A stretch of DNA of 64,000 nucleotides from Phellopilus nigrolimitatus (taxonomy: Eukaryota; Basidiomycota; Agaricomycetes; Hymenochaetales; Hymenochaetaceae), in the NCBI GenBank assembly GCA_021029095.1, contig JAJOHG010000057.1, positions 62,001 through 126,000 of the forward strand, given 5' to 3'. Under the pieces are notes generated by a model. It had not been told where the DNA came from and ran no database searches. It worked only from the letters and a program-made list of their open reading frames with translations. Below, piece after piece: positions 12,006-25,000 of this stretch. Both the position numbers and the translations under genes were made by a program. Every line of letters begins with the position of its first letter. Position 1 is the first letter of the stretch.

Positions 12006-12016
12006 GGCTCACAACC
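12006..12016 (-). promoter_or_regulatory. Primer-binding site, half-tRNA type
   Basis: Directly inside the 5' LTR the minus strand reads GGTTGTGAGCC. This can pair with the anticodon-arm 5' half of initiator Met tRNA (GGCTCATAACC), with one G-U wobble. Many Copia elements use an internally cleaved initiator tRNA this way. The adjacent CTTGCTAGCCACTGAGCG extends the partial match. The primer assignment is inferred. Confidence 0.55.
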
Positions 12017-12565
12017 TGTAGCTTGGTGAGACAAGTCCGCGCAACGGCCTTACAGTAGTACACCTAGTACGAAGTAAGCTCAGTCGTTTGCGCGGTGTGC
12101 GAACGTCTTTTCATATAGCAAACTAACCTAGTACGAAGTAAGCTAGTTTAATGTAGTAATAAGTAAAAGTATAATAGAAACATTATAATGTCCGAAAGCT
12201 CACCTCAGTCGTTTGCGCGGTGTGCGAACGTCTGAGGTGGCCATAAGAATAAAGAAGCTTTTTATACTAATGGGTTTTCTGGCTGCGGAGAGCCGCTTTT
12301 ACGATACGGAAAGAGGGGGGAACGATAAAGAAAGATAAAGACAAATAAACAATGAGTAAATGACTATCTATCTGGGCAATGTAAAACGAGGGGTGTCGGG
12401 CGGCGGTCGGGAGTGGTGCGCGGGTGAACAGAGATCGCGCGCCAGCCAATCCCAGAGCAGGGAGCCTCGGGCTCGCTGAGCCGAGACGCTGCGCTCGTGA
12501 CCGATCGCTCGAGCACGCAACCAGTGCGTACTCGGCACGGGACTCCGCCGGCTTGGATTCCAACA
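12017..12565 (-). repeat. 5' LTR of the Copia element
   Basis: 549-bp partner of the 6847-7395 repeat, over 99% identical by eye. As the upstream LTR for the minus-strand element it should carry the promoter. Confidence 0.95.
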
Positions 12566-12570
12566 TCTAC
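12566..12570. repeat. Right target-site duplication of the Copia element (TCTAC)
   Basis: Matches 6842-6846 exactly and lies immediately outside the right LTR. Confidence 0.9.
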
Positions 12571-15500
12571 TATAAAGAAAACAGCCTTTAGTTTATATCC
12601 TCTGAGCTTGAAGGTCTGGAGAGCTTTCCAGAATTAAAAACAAAATGCAGTGTCAGAAAGAAGATTACTCCAATGACTCATAACTCTTAGTAAGCTTCAC
12701 TGGAAGGTTCGCGAAGGTTTGGGAGCCTTAGCGTCTATTTCAATATGTTTGGGCATCGGCATACCGGGAAAGGGAGGCAAGGGAGCAGGTTTCGGACGTA
12801 TCGGTCATCCGAGCTCACCTCTGTCAACATTGACTTGAAACTTCCACAGTACTACACTAATCTCGCAAAAATTTTGTGCCGTATGACAGACATGCGAGCA
12901 AGCTCCAAAAGCACTGCTGGAATTAGGTTTACCGGAGTCATACATAGGCTCATTGTGCGCAGTTTCGCTTCAATGCATTTGATTTTTCTGATTGGGCTCG
13001 GTCAAGGGACTATGGAGCCGGAGGCAAGAGTAGCGGGCACCGGGTTTAGAAGTATGCGCAGTGGGATCCGGAAGGAAGAGGATGTACGAAGACCTGTAAA
13101 GAGAACTTTGAAGTAATACGTCTCGCATCTTGGCAACTTGCGGCTGCACAGCACGGCTCACTAGCGCAAGATGGGTAGTATGGCTTCGAGGTGAAGAAGG
13201 GCAGAAGTCCGACATATGGAGCTGCGTTCCTGGTGCATGCGGCGCGTCACTGACCGGTGCAGAATCCCTTTGGAAGGCAAGCCTATTGACCCACACTACG
13301 TTTTCCGTTGACAAATGTTCGAGCGCCACGGATGGACTCGTGGCAGTAAGGCTCGGCTGCTAGCACATGCTCGAGACTACATTTCACATTGGAAGAGAAA
13401 GAATGGCGTGATTGACGACACAAAATCGAGCGCGAGGTTCCTCGACCCAGCGATAAAGGCATGGTTCCATTGCACGGTTCCGGGTGAAGACCGAAAATAC
13501 CAGCACACAAAAAGAATCCGCAGTCGAGTGTACAAAACAGGCCTGACAACACATCGAATGAAGCAGTGGGATGAGCGAAGCAAGAGGTTCGATCAGAGAC
13601 AGGTGCACCTGAGCGACTCTTGCAGGAATCTAGATTAGAAACCGTTCAAGTACTACGTGCTGTGGTGCACCTGAAAATCCTGTCGTTAGTTGCTGAGACC
13701 GCAAGAACAAGATGAAACTCCGAGTATTAGAACTGCAAGCGACCAAGTTTGCATCTAGCTCGCACATTTTAGATCCCAATTCCCCGGGACCAGTCAAGAG
13801 GTTTTGCACGTGAAGAACCAGGAGCATCAGACAATTTTCCTGTAATCTCGTACGATCGCAGTAAAGTTGTGGTTTGTTCAGTCGTCGGTGTGCCACGCAG
13901 ACCGATGCATATGTAAGATACCGCGATGAGAATAGTATTTGAATAGCTTTCCATTGGGCCTTGAGGTTTCAAGTGCTAATAGCGCAGGGCAGAAGCGTAG
14001 CCAGGAGTATCGACGGACATCATGATAATGATATGAAACGATTGAATCTCTAATTAAGTAATCCACGCGCTCTTGAGCGCCGAGGACAACGTCTCTAGGC
14101 AGGTCCTTACAGAGCATTTCACAGGCTTCGCAAGTAGGCTCTGAGAAGGATCAAGCAGCAGCGGCTTCCGGAGTCAATAGTGTTGCCTCGACGACAACGT
14201 CAATCTAGAGCGATAGAACAGATCAAAGTGAGCAATTTCCTCGGATTAGGAATATGAAATGTCTTCGGATTCATTTCATAAAGATCTGATTGCTGGGCGG
14301 TGTCGATCCTTGACTTCGAAGGCTGTTCGTATTTCAGTATAGCAAGATTGTGCCCCAGAAAAAGCGTGTTGTAGCGAAGACACCTCTAAAGAAAGCCAAC
14401 GCACATGAACCGTGTGGCAGCTGAAACATTTTTGGCTTCTCCGTCGAAGTTTGAACACGCGAACTCGGGGGAGGACTCAAGTTGCCTAGCGAATTGCTAT
14501 ACAATGTTACTTATTAATCCACCTACCTTTGAAATGAGTTCGGAATTTCCGCGGGACCTTCCAGTTCTCCATTTTGTGTGCCATAGGGTGGGGATAACAT
14601 ATAATAATGAAGTCGAGCCTGTTTCAAGTTATGGTCAGACATCTAAACACAGACTAAAATTTACTTTCACACAGCAAACTCCCAGAGCTAGACGGATATG
14701 AATGACATGTCAGGATTCCGAAGCGACGTCTCAACGAGCGCGGATAACTTAAAGGCGGGGAAATGACTTCGAAGATAAGTCACATACGAATGAAATTCCA
14801 TCCAACGAAAATGGGCGCAATGGCAGAAGTCCGTCTGCACAAAAGTCTAATGTGAGTTATCACCTCGGACTCAAGAATTTGAAAAACAAAAAACCCTCGC
14901 GCACTTCACATTTCATGAATATCGGAGCGTCGATCTATCGTCTTTGAGAAGCAATCTGAAGGATCTCTTTCAGTTCGGCCAGTATAATGGAATTATGAAC
15001 AGACCACACCTATACGCAAATGCCGAAGAATTCCGACACCCATGCGGTACGTACACGTAAGGGAGGTGAAACGCGTACGCGTCCCCTCAAGGCGCTTACA
15101 CGGAGCATCGCCAATGATGCGATGTCTGCCCAGAAATGCTGATAAGAATCATAAACAAGAATCGAGACGGAGTCGTCCGGTGTACGTGGTAGCAGGCGTT
15201 TTCGATGAGTAGGGTCCAAGTGCTTCTGATACAAAATGGTCAGCTTCACTCCAAGAAGACTAGTCAGCGTTCACAAGTCGTATACAGCGGCACCGGGACA
15301 GACATGATCGATTGAAATATACATTCCCGAGTCAACGAACAAAGCTTTGGAATCACGCAGGGTGACGACGAGAATCACGTGACTAATTTGTGCTCCGGCG
15401 TCGCCCGGAGAGCTCATCTTTGTACCTGTTCGTCGCGTAGTACTTGTCTGACACAAGCTGGGGTAGGCTAGAGTAGGGTATGTAATTAGAGAAAGATGAG

Positions 15501-17768
15501 ATGAAGTCGCAGCAATGTACTAGCTTGCAGGAAAAGAGCAGCAGCGGGAGATTTGAGTTGAAGAAGTGTAATGAACGACAGTAGATATCATGGACCAGTA
15601 GCTACAATCGTTCAAATTCAGGTCGACACGTCCAGATACGGATCATAGCTTTGGAGGGAAGCAATATAGGAGAGGTACCGGCGCTGTGGATATTTTAATG
15701 CTCTCACGTCTTCATTCGGCATATCCAGAAGCCAAGTAATCCCCACTCTTCCTCCACCAGGAGTTGGACACGATACACTACCTCTTGCGCCACTGGATGA
15801 GAATGGCTATGAGCGGGTAGAAGATAGATACGTGAGGTACAGAATAGACGGCCAACACGATAAAAGCGGAAAGCAACGAGTAAGTAAGTGAAGGCACTGA
15901 CAGCATCAGAACTCTGGTATGACAGCTCGTTTTGAGGTAGGCACCACGTAGACTAAATGCGAGAAGCTTGAAGTTAAAATAGACCGATTGATAATGACCA
16001 GAACATACTAAAGGAACAGGAGCAGGGTCACAATGTGAAGAACAAGCCAGCTGACAGAGACAATATGGTCCGAGGACTATTAGCATAGAGTATACCTTAC
16101 GCACTCTAGATCCATTCACTTATCAAACAAAACGTGAAGCCTCCAAACGAGCATGCTTAATCGTGCTTAATGAACGTAGGAAAGGAAGCTCGTGTGAGAA
16201 CAGACTCCGAACGAGTATACCACAGCCGGATCAGTCTAGATGACACGCTCCGAGGAGTCTGACATTCAGTACGGAGATAAAGCTAGGGCGATAGAGCACT
16301 GAAGAATACATATTCAGTAACGCTGGAGCACGTCGAATAAGGGTTTCATTGCTACTCGCATCGTGCAAACTCCCGAGTTTCAGTCAGGTACTTATGGCTG
16401 AATATAAGACAGTTGGGTAGACGAACTCAATCATGGCGAAGCGATGGACGTGGTTCATGGCGGATCTTCCGGATCTTCTTCCAGCGCGCTCATTGCTGAT
16501 TGTTGCACTAAAGGACATCCTTGATGAACTTGTGGTCGTCGAAGAAAGAATTCTGCGATTGTGCTCTTCGCCCATTTCAACAGGTGTATGAAAACAGAAC
16601 TGAGGAATAAATCATTCGTCTAAAAGGTAGCATCAGAGAAAGAGCCCGGGAAATTCTCGGGAGAACACATTCTAGAATGGAGTACACCCGCGGCAGTGAT
16701 TGAGCAGCCACGTCCTCGGAAAGCAGTGTTAGCCGCCAGGCTAGCCCCACATTACCTGCACTGTGGCCCATTGTAGGTGAAGCCAGAAGTTATGATGATG
16801 CCGATGCATTGTTGGCCTCGAATCGAAAAGTCAATGGGTGATGGGATTGTTGTACCTCCGCACTAGATGAGACACTAAGTGAATGTGCCAGCCTAGAAGC
16901 GGAGGCCAGCCTAGTCTGAACGTTCGAGGGGAGGAACGCGCTTGCGTAGGGCCAAATTTGCCAGTACATGTAAAGCACGCGTACGTACTCACTGTATGAT
17001 AAAACCGGCTGCAGCGACGAGCTCGAAGCCGGTGATCTTGGACTATCGCATCCCTATCCGTAAGGACGAAGTTCAACACGAGTTTGGGCTTCGGTCTGCG
17101 GACCTGGCTGAACTCGCAGAGATTGGTTTGAACCGTCTGCGAACTCGAGTTCTGATTGGGCTGCGGGCCGTCCGCCTCTGAGAGCACTTCCGCAGCAATA
17201 TTGACACCGGCGTCCGCTGTAGCCAAGTTGTTGTGATTTCTGAATACGTCGGAGCAATCAGTTGCGATCGTGCGATGTAACAATCTAAGTGACGGAGAGC
17301 TGGCGCCGGCGCTTTCGTGGGCATCGGAAGAATACAAAGTATCGTATCGTTCCGCGATTCACAGACATCGCAATGGACCGATACAGATGACAAACCCAAA
17401 TCCCACGTGTCGGAAAGCCCTTTCCGGAAAATGTTTTCTGGAAACAAAGCCGGCGACTCGATGAGCACAGAATGCAAAGAAAAGTGGTCATCGATCATAA
17501 CAAGTCAGTTAAGTCACACATGTTTTGTCCTCGAGCTGCAGACTGAACAAGCTGGATTGCCTTCCGGTACTTCTCTAGACGAGTTTAAGAACCTAGTAGA
17601 TCGCCATTACTATTTTAGTTACAGAACGTTAAGCCAGCCACAGGACGTCTTCGGCTTAGTCGCGATAGTGGCGTCCAACGAGCGAGTCGCCGTTTCGTCA
17701 GCGATCAGCGAGTTTTGTGCTCTCCGTATGCCATCATGATGTCCGCTAGCGCCATCCCACAAACCGCA
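12571..17768. other. Gene-poor region, no recognisable genes
   Basis: About 5.2 kb of intermediate GC content. Open frames up to 168 codons exist (16831-17337 minus, 17317-17739 plus, 13315-13638 plus, 15778-16119 minus). None has family motifs, conserved start context or splice-linked extensions I can support. The minus strand at 15778-16119 is hydrophobic near its C-terminus and could be a decayed membrane-protein exon. The stretch may be decayed genes or old transposons. Confidence 0.4.
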
Positions 17769-18420
17769 CTAACTTGAATCCAAAGTCGATAACGAATCCG
17801 GGCTTCGCTCATCAATCTTATCGCCAGCGGAGAGGTCTAAAGCGGCTTCTTTGCCTCGAGCACCGCGTCTCCGCGTCCCTGTTACTCAAATACTCTGTCA
17901 GTGGCGGTATCGAGTACTAATAGGGCACTAGTAAGTACCGTTGCAAGTATGCCAAGATGAAAGATGTATATGCACGCCTTTCTTACCGAGTTCCTGTTTA
18001 GCACGTGCCGCCATTCTGGTCTCGTTGATCTGCCTCATGTACCATGCATGTCTGAGCTCATGCGTATAAGCCTGTAACGGAAGAAGATATTTCGTAGCGG
18101 CGTCAATATTACCTGCCCGTCCTGGCGCATGCTAGTGGCAGCCGCCAGAGTCTTCCTATGCCAAGAAGCTGGTTGCCGGTCAGCTTAGGCACGGAGTCTG
18201 GAGCTTTACTGTACCCATTACAGAGCGGCAGATGATCTTCTTCCCGCCTCTCCCCGAATACACGAGTCCGAAAGGGAACACAGGCTACTCCGTCTATTAG
18301 AGTGGCATACTCCGGTAAATTCTGTACGAGTCGAGAAGAATCAGCATTCTGGTGCAGCCCGCGCCATCCGAGGACGCGAAAGCACGAGCATGTTGGTAGT
18401 TTAACTGTAACGAGCGAGCT
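17769..18420 (-). CDS. Candidate 3' part of a spliced minus-strand gene, unrecognised
   Basis: Several open blocks with plausible splice edges join in frame: a block around 18284-18216, a block at about 18175-18118, then 18074 leftwards (acceptor TTACAG; reads AYTHELRHAWYMRQINETRM), and a last block reading GARGKEAALDLSAGDKIDE that ends at a TAG at 17771-17769. The result is a charged, helix-like C-terminal stretch with no family I recognise. The 5' end could not be found. Each block is short enough to be open by chance, and the opposite strand is also partly open, so this is only a lead. Confidence 0.22.
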
Positions 18421-18471
18421 CGCAGTGAAGGGTTTAATCAAAATCTAGTAAATCCGCTCAAAGCGAGGGTT

Positions 18472-18488
18472 TGCGCGGAAGTCCGCGC
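18472..18488. other. Short perfect inverted repeat
   Basis: GCGCGGA, a two-base loop and TCCGCGC form a 7-bp GC-rich hairpin. No gene end is firmly assigned next to it, so its role is unknown. Confidence 0.4.
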
Positions 18489-18818
18489 TTCTTCGTCAAG
18501 GAACCTTTTCCTTTCAATTAATAGCGAGATACTTCCGCCGCGAGAAGCGCCCAGGGAAGAGAACAAATCCCATCCGGGGCGGGCAGATTCAAGTCCACGT
18601 CAATCTCTCGTTTGCGTCCTCTGAATCACCGTTCTCTTCCCCGTTCGGGACGTGTGGCGGGACGCTGCGCTCCCGGGTGCATTCCCAAATCAACGTTCTG
18701 GGGGAATACTAATGTAGCTTGCAATCACGCGTTTTGTTTAAATTGATATCGGATCAGGAAGACACGTCATTAGCTGCAGAAGCCGCAGATATGAGGGGAG
18801 CGCGAGTACGGCGCGAGT

Positions 18819-18951
18819 CTAAATCTTGATAACCTTCGATCGCTCGTAGACAGCGCGAATCTTTTCGAAATAAGAAGGCCCGATGTAGATCATCGCCCAT
18901 GCGAAAGTACAGTAGATTTCGAACGGGGAAAGCGCGTACAAAAGGATCTGT
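18819..18951 (-). CDS. Candidate terminal exon, unrecognised
   Basis: On the minus strand, after a TTCAG acceptor-like site, the sequence reads LQILLYALSPFEIYCTFAWA then MIYIGPSYFEKIRAVYERSK before a TAG at 18821-18819. The mix of a hydrophobic stretch and a basic amphipathic tail looks more protein-like than its surroundings. No upstream exon could be confirmed; the block at 19030-19110 minus is a weak candidate. No function is assigned. Confidence 0.22.
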
Positions 18952-19099
18952 AACTGAAGAGACCTATGTGACCTCCTACCGTACGCGGAGGCGTTCGTCT
19001 TCACTGAAGTCCAGCCGCAAAAACTAAACTAAATTGCTTACGAGTAATCATTTCGTACAAGACCGAGTTGTTATGCTCTCGAGTCGCTAGGTAAGACAC

Positions 19100-22000
19100 C
19101 GAGACTGAATGGCGATGCACGTCGAATCGACCGGAGTCCCGTCTACTAAGTGGACGGAGATCAGACTGGCTGACAGGAACTGGCGACTGGCCAGTGGCGG
19201 CGGCGGCGTCGGGCTGCCGTACAATCTGATGCCACTGATTGGCAGACAAATTGAGATGGCGGGCGGTGGTGGTGGCGGAGGCGGTGGGCCGGACCCGCAG
19301 ACGATCCTCGTCTAACACGACGGCCTGCCAACGCCGCTTGCGACGCGCCAAAAGGATCGCCCGGCGCGACGCGTGCAGAGGCGGCCCGAGCGCCCCAGAC
19401 GCCCAGGCTCGCGTGCGTCAACCGATCACGTACAGCGGCGCGTGCGCGCCCCTGATTGTCCCCGGCCTGCAGGCGCGGCGGCTCAAGCTCTATAGCTAAT
19501 CAGCCGCGCGGGAATGCTAAGCAGCTACGTACATGTATGTAGCTGGATCTCGCTGGGCGATCTTATCGCAGCATCGCGGCGCAGCCGGCGCGGGCGGCCT
19601 TTTGGCAGGGCGGGGGCGTGCTGGCGACGACATCGGACATGCTGGTGTCTGACGCGTGCATGGAGAGCAGACGGTGCACGTGAGGAGTCCGGAGGGTCGT
19701 GTCGACGTGAGCGCTTACATAAAGGAGTCTGCAGGACCGTCAGCTGGAATCAGCGCGGATTCCAGTCCGGTGTATGTAACACGTACACGTTCTTCTTGAA
19801 TAAAAAACAGTACGATTCGGTCGCGGCCCAGATCTGCTGCAGCTGCGATCGCGCACGGGCACGAAGCGAATCGGCGCAGGATGCTCATCGGCTGCAGGAC
19901 TCAGGCATTATATATCCATCATTTATCATTTATCGATATATATATGTATGTACATACACTTACGCTCCCCGCGACCCGACGCGCACCCCAGCCGTCGTGC
20001 GGCCCCGCGGACAGCAGCACTTGCTCGCAGTTCGCCGCGAGCCGCGCGAGGGTCGCCGTCGCACGAGAAATGGACGCCGCCGGCGGGGCGTCCGCGTCCG
20101 GAAGGGGATAACCTAGCCTAGAGCAAGCAAGCGGAATGCATCGCGCGCCATGGATCTCCGGCTGCCCCTCCACGGCTGATCGTGACTATCAGCCTCGCGC
20201 CCGGCGTCCTAAGGGCTAACAAGGCTGCATATCGCGCACCGGGACGGTACGACTATCAATCCGTTGGCATGCATGCATGCGTGAGTGCGCGCGTTCCGGG
20301 TTGATATTTACGGGCTGCTGGCTCCCGCCCTGGGTGGTGCATGTGACGAACCGACGCACGACGCGATCGCGGGCGGCGAGGCGAGGCGAGCGCTCCAGCG
20401 CATGATTCGCGGCGGTTTCAGACACCTACATGTGCACATTCTTGCGATAACCCGCCTTGCATACGAGGGGTGACTGCGGGATCCTATATTCGATCCCACC
20501 ATGGGTATATGTTCCCCCTATGCAAGATTACCGCTAGCCCATCTCACTTCTGTGGAAAAAAAAAATCGAGTTCGCTGGTGACAAGCTCGGCACGATTAGA
20601 CCCTAACCTCACCCTTACCTCTGTCGATGTAAATGAATTAAATATACCAATAGTACCAACAGCTCTAGAATTGAGGCAGCTTATTGGTTGTAATATTCGT
20701 TGAAAACTCACAAATGAGTATCTGATCAACATCCGATGGGGATATCGGGGCTCGGCAATCCGGCAGACTTCGAAAATGTGGCCTAACATGGGTTGAATGA
20801 TCAGCAAGCGCGTCGATTTGAAAGTCCGATGAGCCACTTCCACAGGACTAACACCTCCGTGAGCTAGTAGTCGCGCTGGCACGATTTTTCGTTTTTCAAC
20901 ACACTTCCGCAGAACATTTACACAGCTTCATTCCTAAAAACGAACCACGCCAAATCGACGTTGAGGACAAGGCAACGGAGAACTTTCTGCCACATACCCA
21001 ACAACTCGACTTCCACAGAATTGAGACGATGGGCTGATTGCTTGTAATCTATGCTCATTACTGTATACGCTGAAGAAGAAAATATATAGCTCTTTTCGCG
21101 CAGCGAGAAACTAGAGAGATCATGTCAGTCGAGCCGGTCGAGCCGCATCATTCCGCCCAACCAATGTGCAGACATCCATACATTACATCGAGGGCGGAAG
21201 CTAACAGAGAGAGAGCGAACATCCGCGCGCGGCGCACGACGCCGTCAGGCAGCACGTCCCAGAACGCGAATGGCACAACCAAAACAATATGCCGTGCACA
21301 TACATAACATACGTTGCGCACGGCGCAATCCTAAGCCAGCCAGCCAGCCAGCCAGCCCGCCTTCCCAGCGCGCGCCGGAGCGCAGACGCAGAGCATCGAA
21401 GCACAGCAGCCCGGGAAGGCCGCACAGAAGACACCGTCCAGTCCCGCAGCGCCGTCGCCCCGCATCATAAAAGAGAAAAAAAAATGGGGGTGGGGGTGGG
21501 GATCAGGAAGGATCGTGGCGGCCGCGAAGCGAGCGCTCTGGGACGACGGACGGGCGCCTCCGCGCAACACCGACGCGAAGCGCGGAGCGCAACGTACGCG
21601 CCCGCCGGCGCAGGAGGCGAGCTGGGGCATATCAATTGCCAAACGCCAAGTATGTATCAAGCACGCATGCATGCATGCTATGTGCATAGCCGTATCACCC
21701 CCCCTTCGCGCTGATTTCCAAGATCCGAAGGAAAGAGAGTATACGGCGGGGCCTGAGGAACCAAGCCAGCCTTGTCCCGGAGAACTTGTCTGCGCAGATC
21801 AAGTGTCAAGAAAAGGTACGTATGCATGTGCACCACATGCACAGCTGTATCGCATGCACGGCACAGCCCCGCGCTTTTCGCGCTAGCTATGTCCAAAACC
21901 CAAGCCCAGAGCCAGAGCCAGAAGGCCGGAAGAAGCCGCCGCCTGCCAACCTGGGAACATCGCGAGACACGGCGGGGGGCAGCGGAGCACCACGCGGCGT

Positions 22001-25000
22001 GCAGCCATGGATGGATTGATGGATACGGATATGGGTGGGTGGGCGCAGGCGCCGGCGTACTCGGCGCAGCGGCGCAGGCGCCCGCGAACCGCGCTGACAG
22101 GCGCCAGGCCCAGGCGCCTGCCGCAGCCCCGCGAAGGGCGTGCACGGAGACGCGGAAGCAAGGGGTAAGGGGAGGGCAGGGAAGGGAAGGAGGGGAAGGG
22201 AAGAGCGCCGCCCGAGCCGCAGGCTCGTCGCCCGTTCCCCGTCTCGCCTCCCAGCTTCCCCGTCGTGCGCGCAGAGCGGGAGAGGGGGGCACGGAAGCCG
22301 AAGCGCACACGAGCGAGCGAGCCACACCCCGCTTCTCGCGTTCCGCAATTCGTAAATAGGCGCCCGCGCCGTTACCGTTACTGCTACTAGACGCCCGTTC
22401 CCACAGGCGCGCAAAACCGTATATGCACGCGCAACCCGTAGGCGCCCAGCGACAAGCAAGGGGCAAAGGTAAGGACCCAGAAGCAGCAGAACGCGCGAAG
22501 CAGAACGCGTTTCCGCGTCAGAACACCCCGAAGGCGTGCAATCACAAACAAGAGATGTGCGATTACAAGACACGCTTCGGAGACGCAACACGTCCGCAAC
22601 GTATGCATATGCGGGGTTCCATACCATACGGGCCACGGAGTCTGTCTGTCCAGGAATATGTATGTATATGTACATGTACATACGTGCACAACAAGGCGCA
22701 GGCGCCCGGCGTCGCGGGCGCTTCGCCGCGCACCTGGTACGTAGCTATAGGCGCAGAGGCAGAAGCAGCGGCAAGGCACGCAGCGCGCCTCGGGGCGTGA
22801 TGCGAAGGCGGCTCGACGGCGCAGGTGGTGGTGGTGGTGGTGGTGGTGGCGTCCGAACGATCGACCGAGGATGATCGCCCGGAAGCGAGTCTGGAGCTGG
22901 GGCCGTGGCTGGGGCGGGGCACGGCGCACAGCGATCGCCCGGCCGTGCGGGCCCGACGCGTCGGGGGCGTACGGTAAGCATCACGTTCCCGCATCGCGTC
23001 TGCGCCCCCCCCCCCCCCCCCCCCCCCTGTCGTGTGTCGATCACGAACAGGACAGGACGTGATGTGTGATTCGTGATGCGTGATGTGTGATCTCGGGACG
23101 GACTGTTTTGCTGATCGCGGATGCGCGCGTCTGCGTGATCTGCAGGCCGCCCTGCCCAGGAGGCGATGGGCGATGGAAGAGGGGCTTGGGAGCGCGAAGA
23201 CGCAGACGCAGACGGGCGGCGAAGGTTTGAGTTCAGAGGCAAGGGAAGCGGACGCGTCGAGGCACCGACGCGCGTCGACGTCGACGTCGACGCACACACG
23301 CGTACACACGAGAACGACGAAGCGGAGCCAGAACCCAAACCCAGATACGTGCGCGGAAGGGCCGGCGCGCACGGAGCAAAGCGTACAGTCCGACGCACAT
23401 TCAGTCTGGGCAGCGGAAGCAGGCAGGAACACCACGCCGGGCGCTTGCGCTCTACTCACACGCACGCACATAGATAGATAGATGCATACATACATACAGT
23501 ACAGGACAGTACAATAGATGCAATAGATACACACGACGTCTATCCCGCTTTAAGCATAGGCACACCGCGCGCCTTCGAGGCTGTCCGAAACCGATTCCTT
23601 ATGTACGGTTCTCGGTCCTCGTTCTCGGTTCTCGAGCCCAGCACCAGCACCAGTAGCGCCCGGCGAGTCTGCCCATATACGCGCCACACGCGCACACGCG
23701 ATGACGAGGCGCGGGGGGGCTTCGGGCCTTCGCGGCTTGGAAGCGCGGCAGCAAGCGGTGCATTGCGTAGCGTAGCGTACTATACGTACGTACGTATACT
23801 ATAGAGTTAGGCTTCAGAGTTCCCGGGAGCGCACTGCGTCTGCGTCTGCGGATGTGTGTCTTGTCTTGTCTTGTTTTGCCTTGTCTTGGCCGGCGCGCCA
23901 CCCGGAGGCGGCTCGGCGCGCGCCACCCGCAACATGCATGCTGTTGGGCCCGCGGAGCTGCGCGGGCGGACGGCTCGGACAGGTCACCCCTGTCGCGCCC
24001 AGGCACGCACGCACGCACGCGCGTCGGTGCCGCCCGACTGCGCGCCCCGCTGCTTCCGCATACATACAAGTGTTAGACAGTGTCAGAGGAAGCAGGCGGA
24101 GCGCCAGCGATGACGCAGAGGCAGAAGCGGCGGTACATGTACGTCCACAGCAGCGGGCGCTGTCGGGCTCGGGCCCGGGACGGACAACTCAGGCTCAGGC
24201 TCGGATAGATGCAGGCACAGCCTGCGCCTTCCGACTGCGTCCAGGGGCCGTGCCGTGGACAGCAGAAGTGGTCAGACCGTGTCAGAGGAAGGGAAGCCTG
24301 CGATGACGATGGCGCAGGCAGGCAAGGGATTCAGAAGCGTCGGGGCGCGGGTGCATCCAGTCCGTCCTCGAGTCCTCGAGTCAGAGTCAAGAGTCAGAAG
24401 GTTAAGCTTCTCGGAGCGCATATGCGCCGCGCACCGCATGTTCGATCTGCGCCGCGCGCAGCAGCAGCAGCAGCAGCAGACAGACAGACGCGTCATCGAC
24501 GCCCACACCGGGGGCTCGGGGACTCGGGGGCGCGGAGCGCCCCGCAGCCGGGCCAGATTTCATATTAGACATGTAGACACGTATGCGCGCAGCGCCCGTC
24601 GACTCGACCCGACTCGACTCGACTCACGTCGTCCAAAATACAAATTATCAGAAACAACCACTCACGCAGGCGCAGCCAGACAGAAGCCTGCCTGGCGCGA
24701 TCTGGGATCTACGTCCCACATCCATATGTATGAATTTGCGAAGAGTCGAATTGCATATCGCGTGTGCAGGTGTGTGTGTGCAGGAGTCCGCGGAGCCGTG
24801 CAGGCAGGCCCCCCTCGAGATGAACGCTCGCTCGCACAGTAATATTACGGCGAAGCGCAGCAGGGCCCCTCCCGTGCGCGCTTTGGGCAGGCGGGGCGCC
24901 ATACGCGGGGGGCACGCGGCGCGCGCTGGGGGGCGGAGAACGGAGGAGGCAGGGCTGCTGCCCGGACGGGGATTGGCCGCGCAGGGGAGGTGCGCCACGA

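Larger units (their letters stand above)
6847..12565 (-). mobile_element. Ty1/Copia LTR retrotransposon, near full length, minus orientation
   Basis: A 5719-bp element bounded by two 549-bp direct repeats (TGTAGC..CCAACA as read on the plus strand) and flanked by the 5-bp duplication TCTAC. Gag, protease, integrase, reverse transcriptase, RNase H is the Copia order, with integrase before reverse transcriptase. A primer-binding site and a polypurine tract lie next to the inner LTR edges. The LTRs differ at only four positions, so the insertion is recent. The pol frame is nevertheless broken by two frameshifts and carries a changed catalytic residue, so this copy is probably not autonomous. It lies between the transporter pair and a gene-poor stretch and interrupts no recognisable gene. 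Confidence 0.95.

Noticed and set aside
17317..17739. 140-codon plus-strand frame as a gene
   Set aside because: No recognisable motif, no splice-linked extensions, and overlapping minus-strand frames are similarly open.
22563..23534. 323-codon minus-strand frame and neighbouring 262-264-codon frames at 21678-22681
   Set aside because: They translate microsatellites (runs of Gly, His and Cys/Tyr repeats) in the low-complexity region; no conserved domain or splice context.
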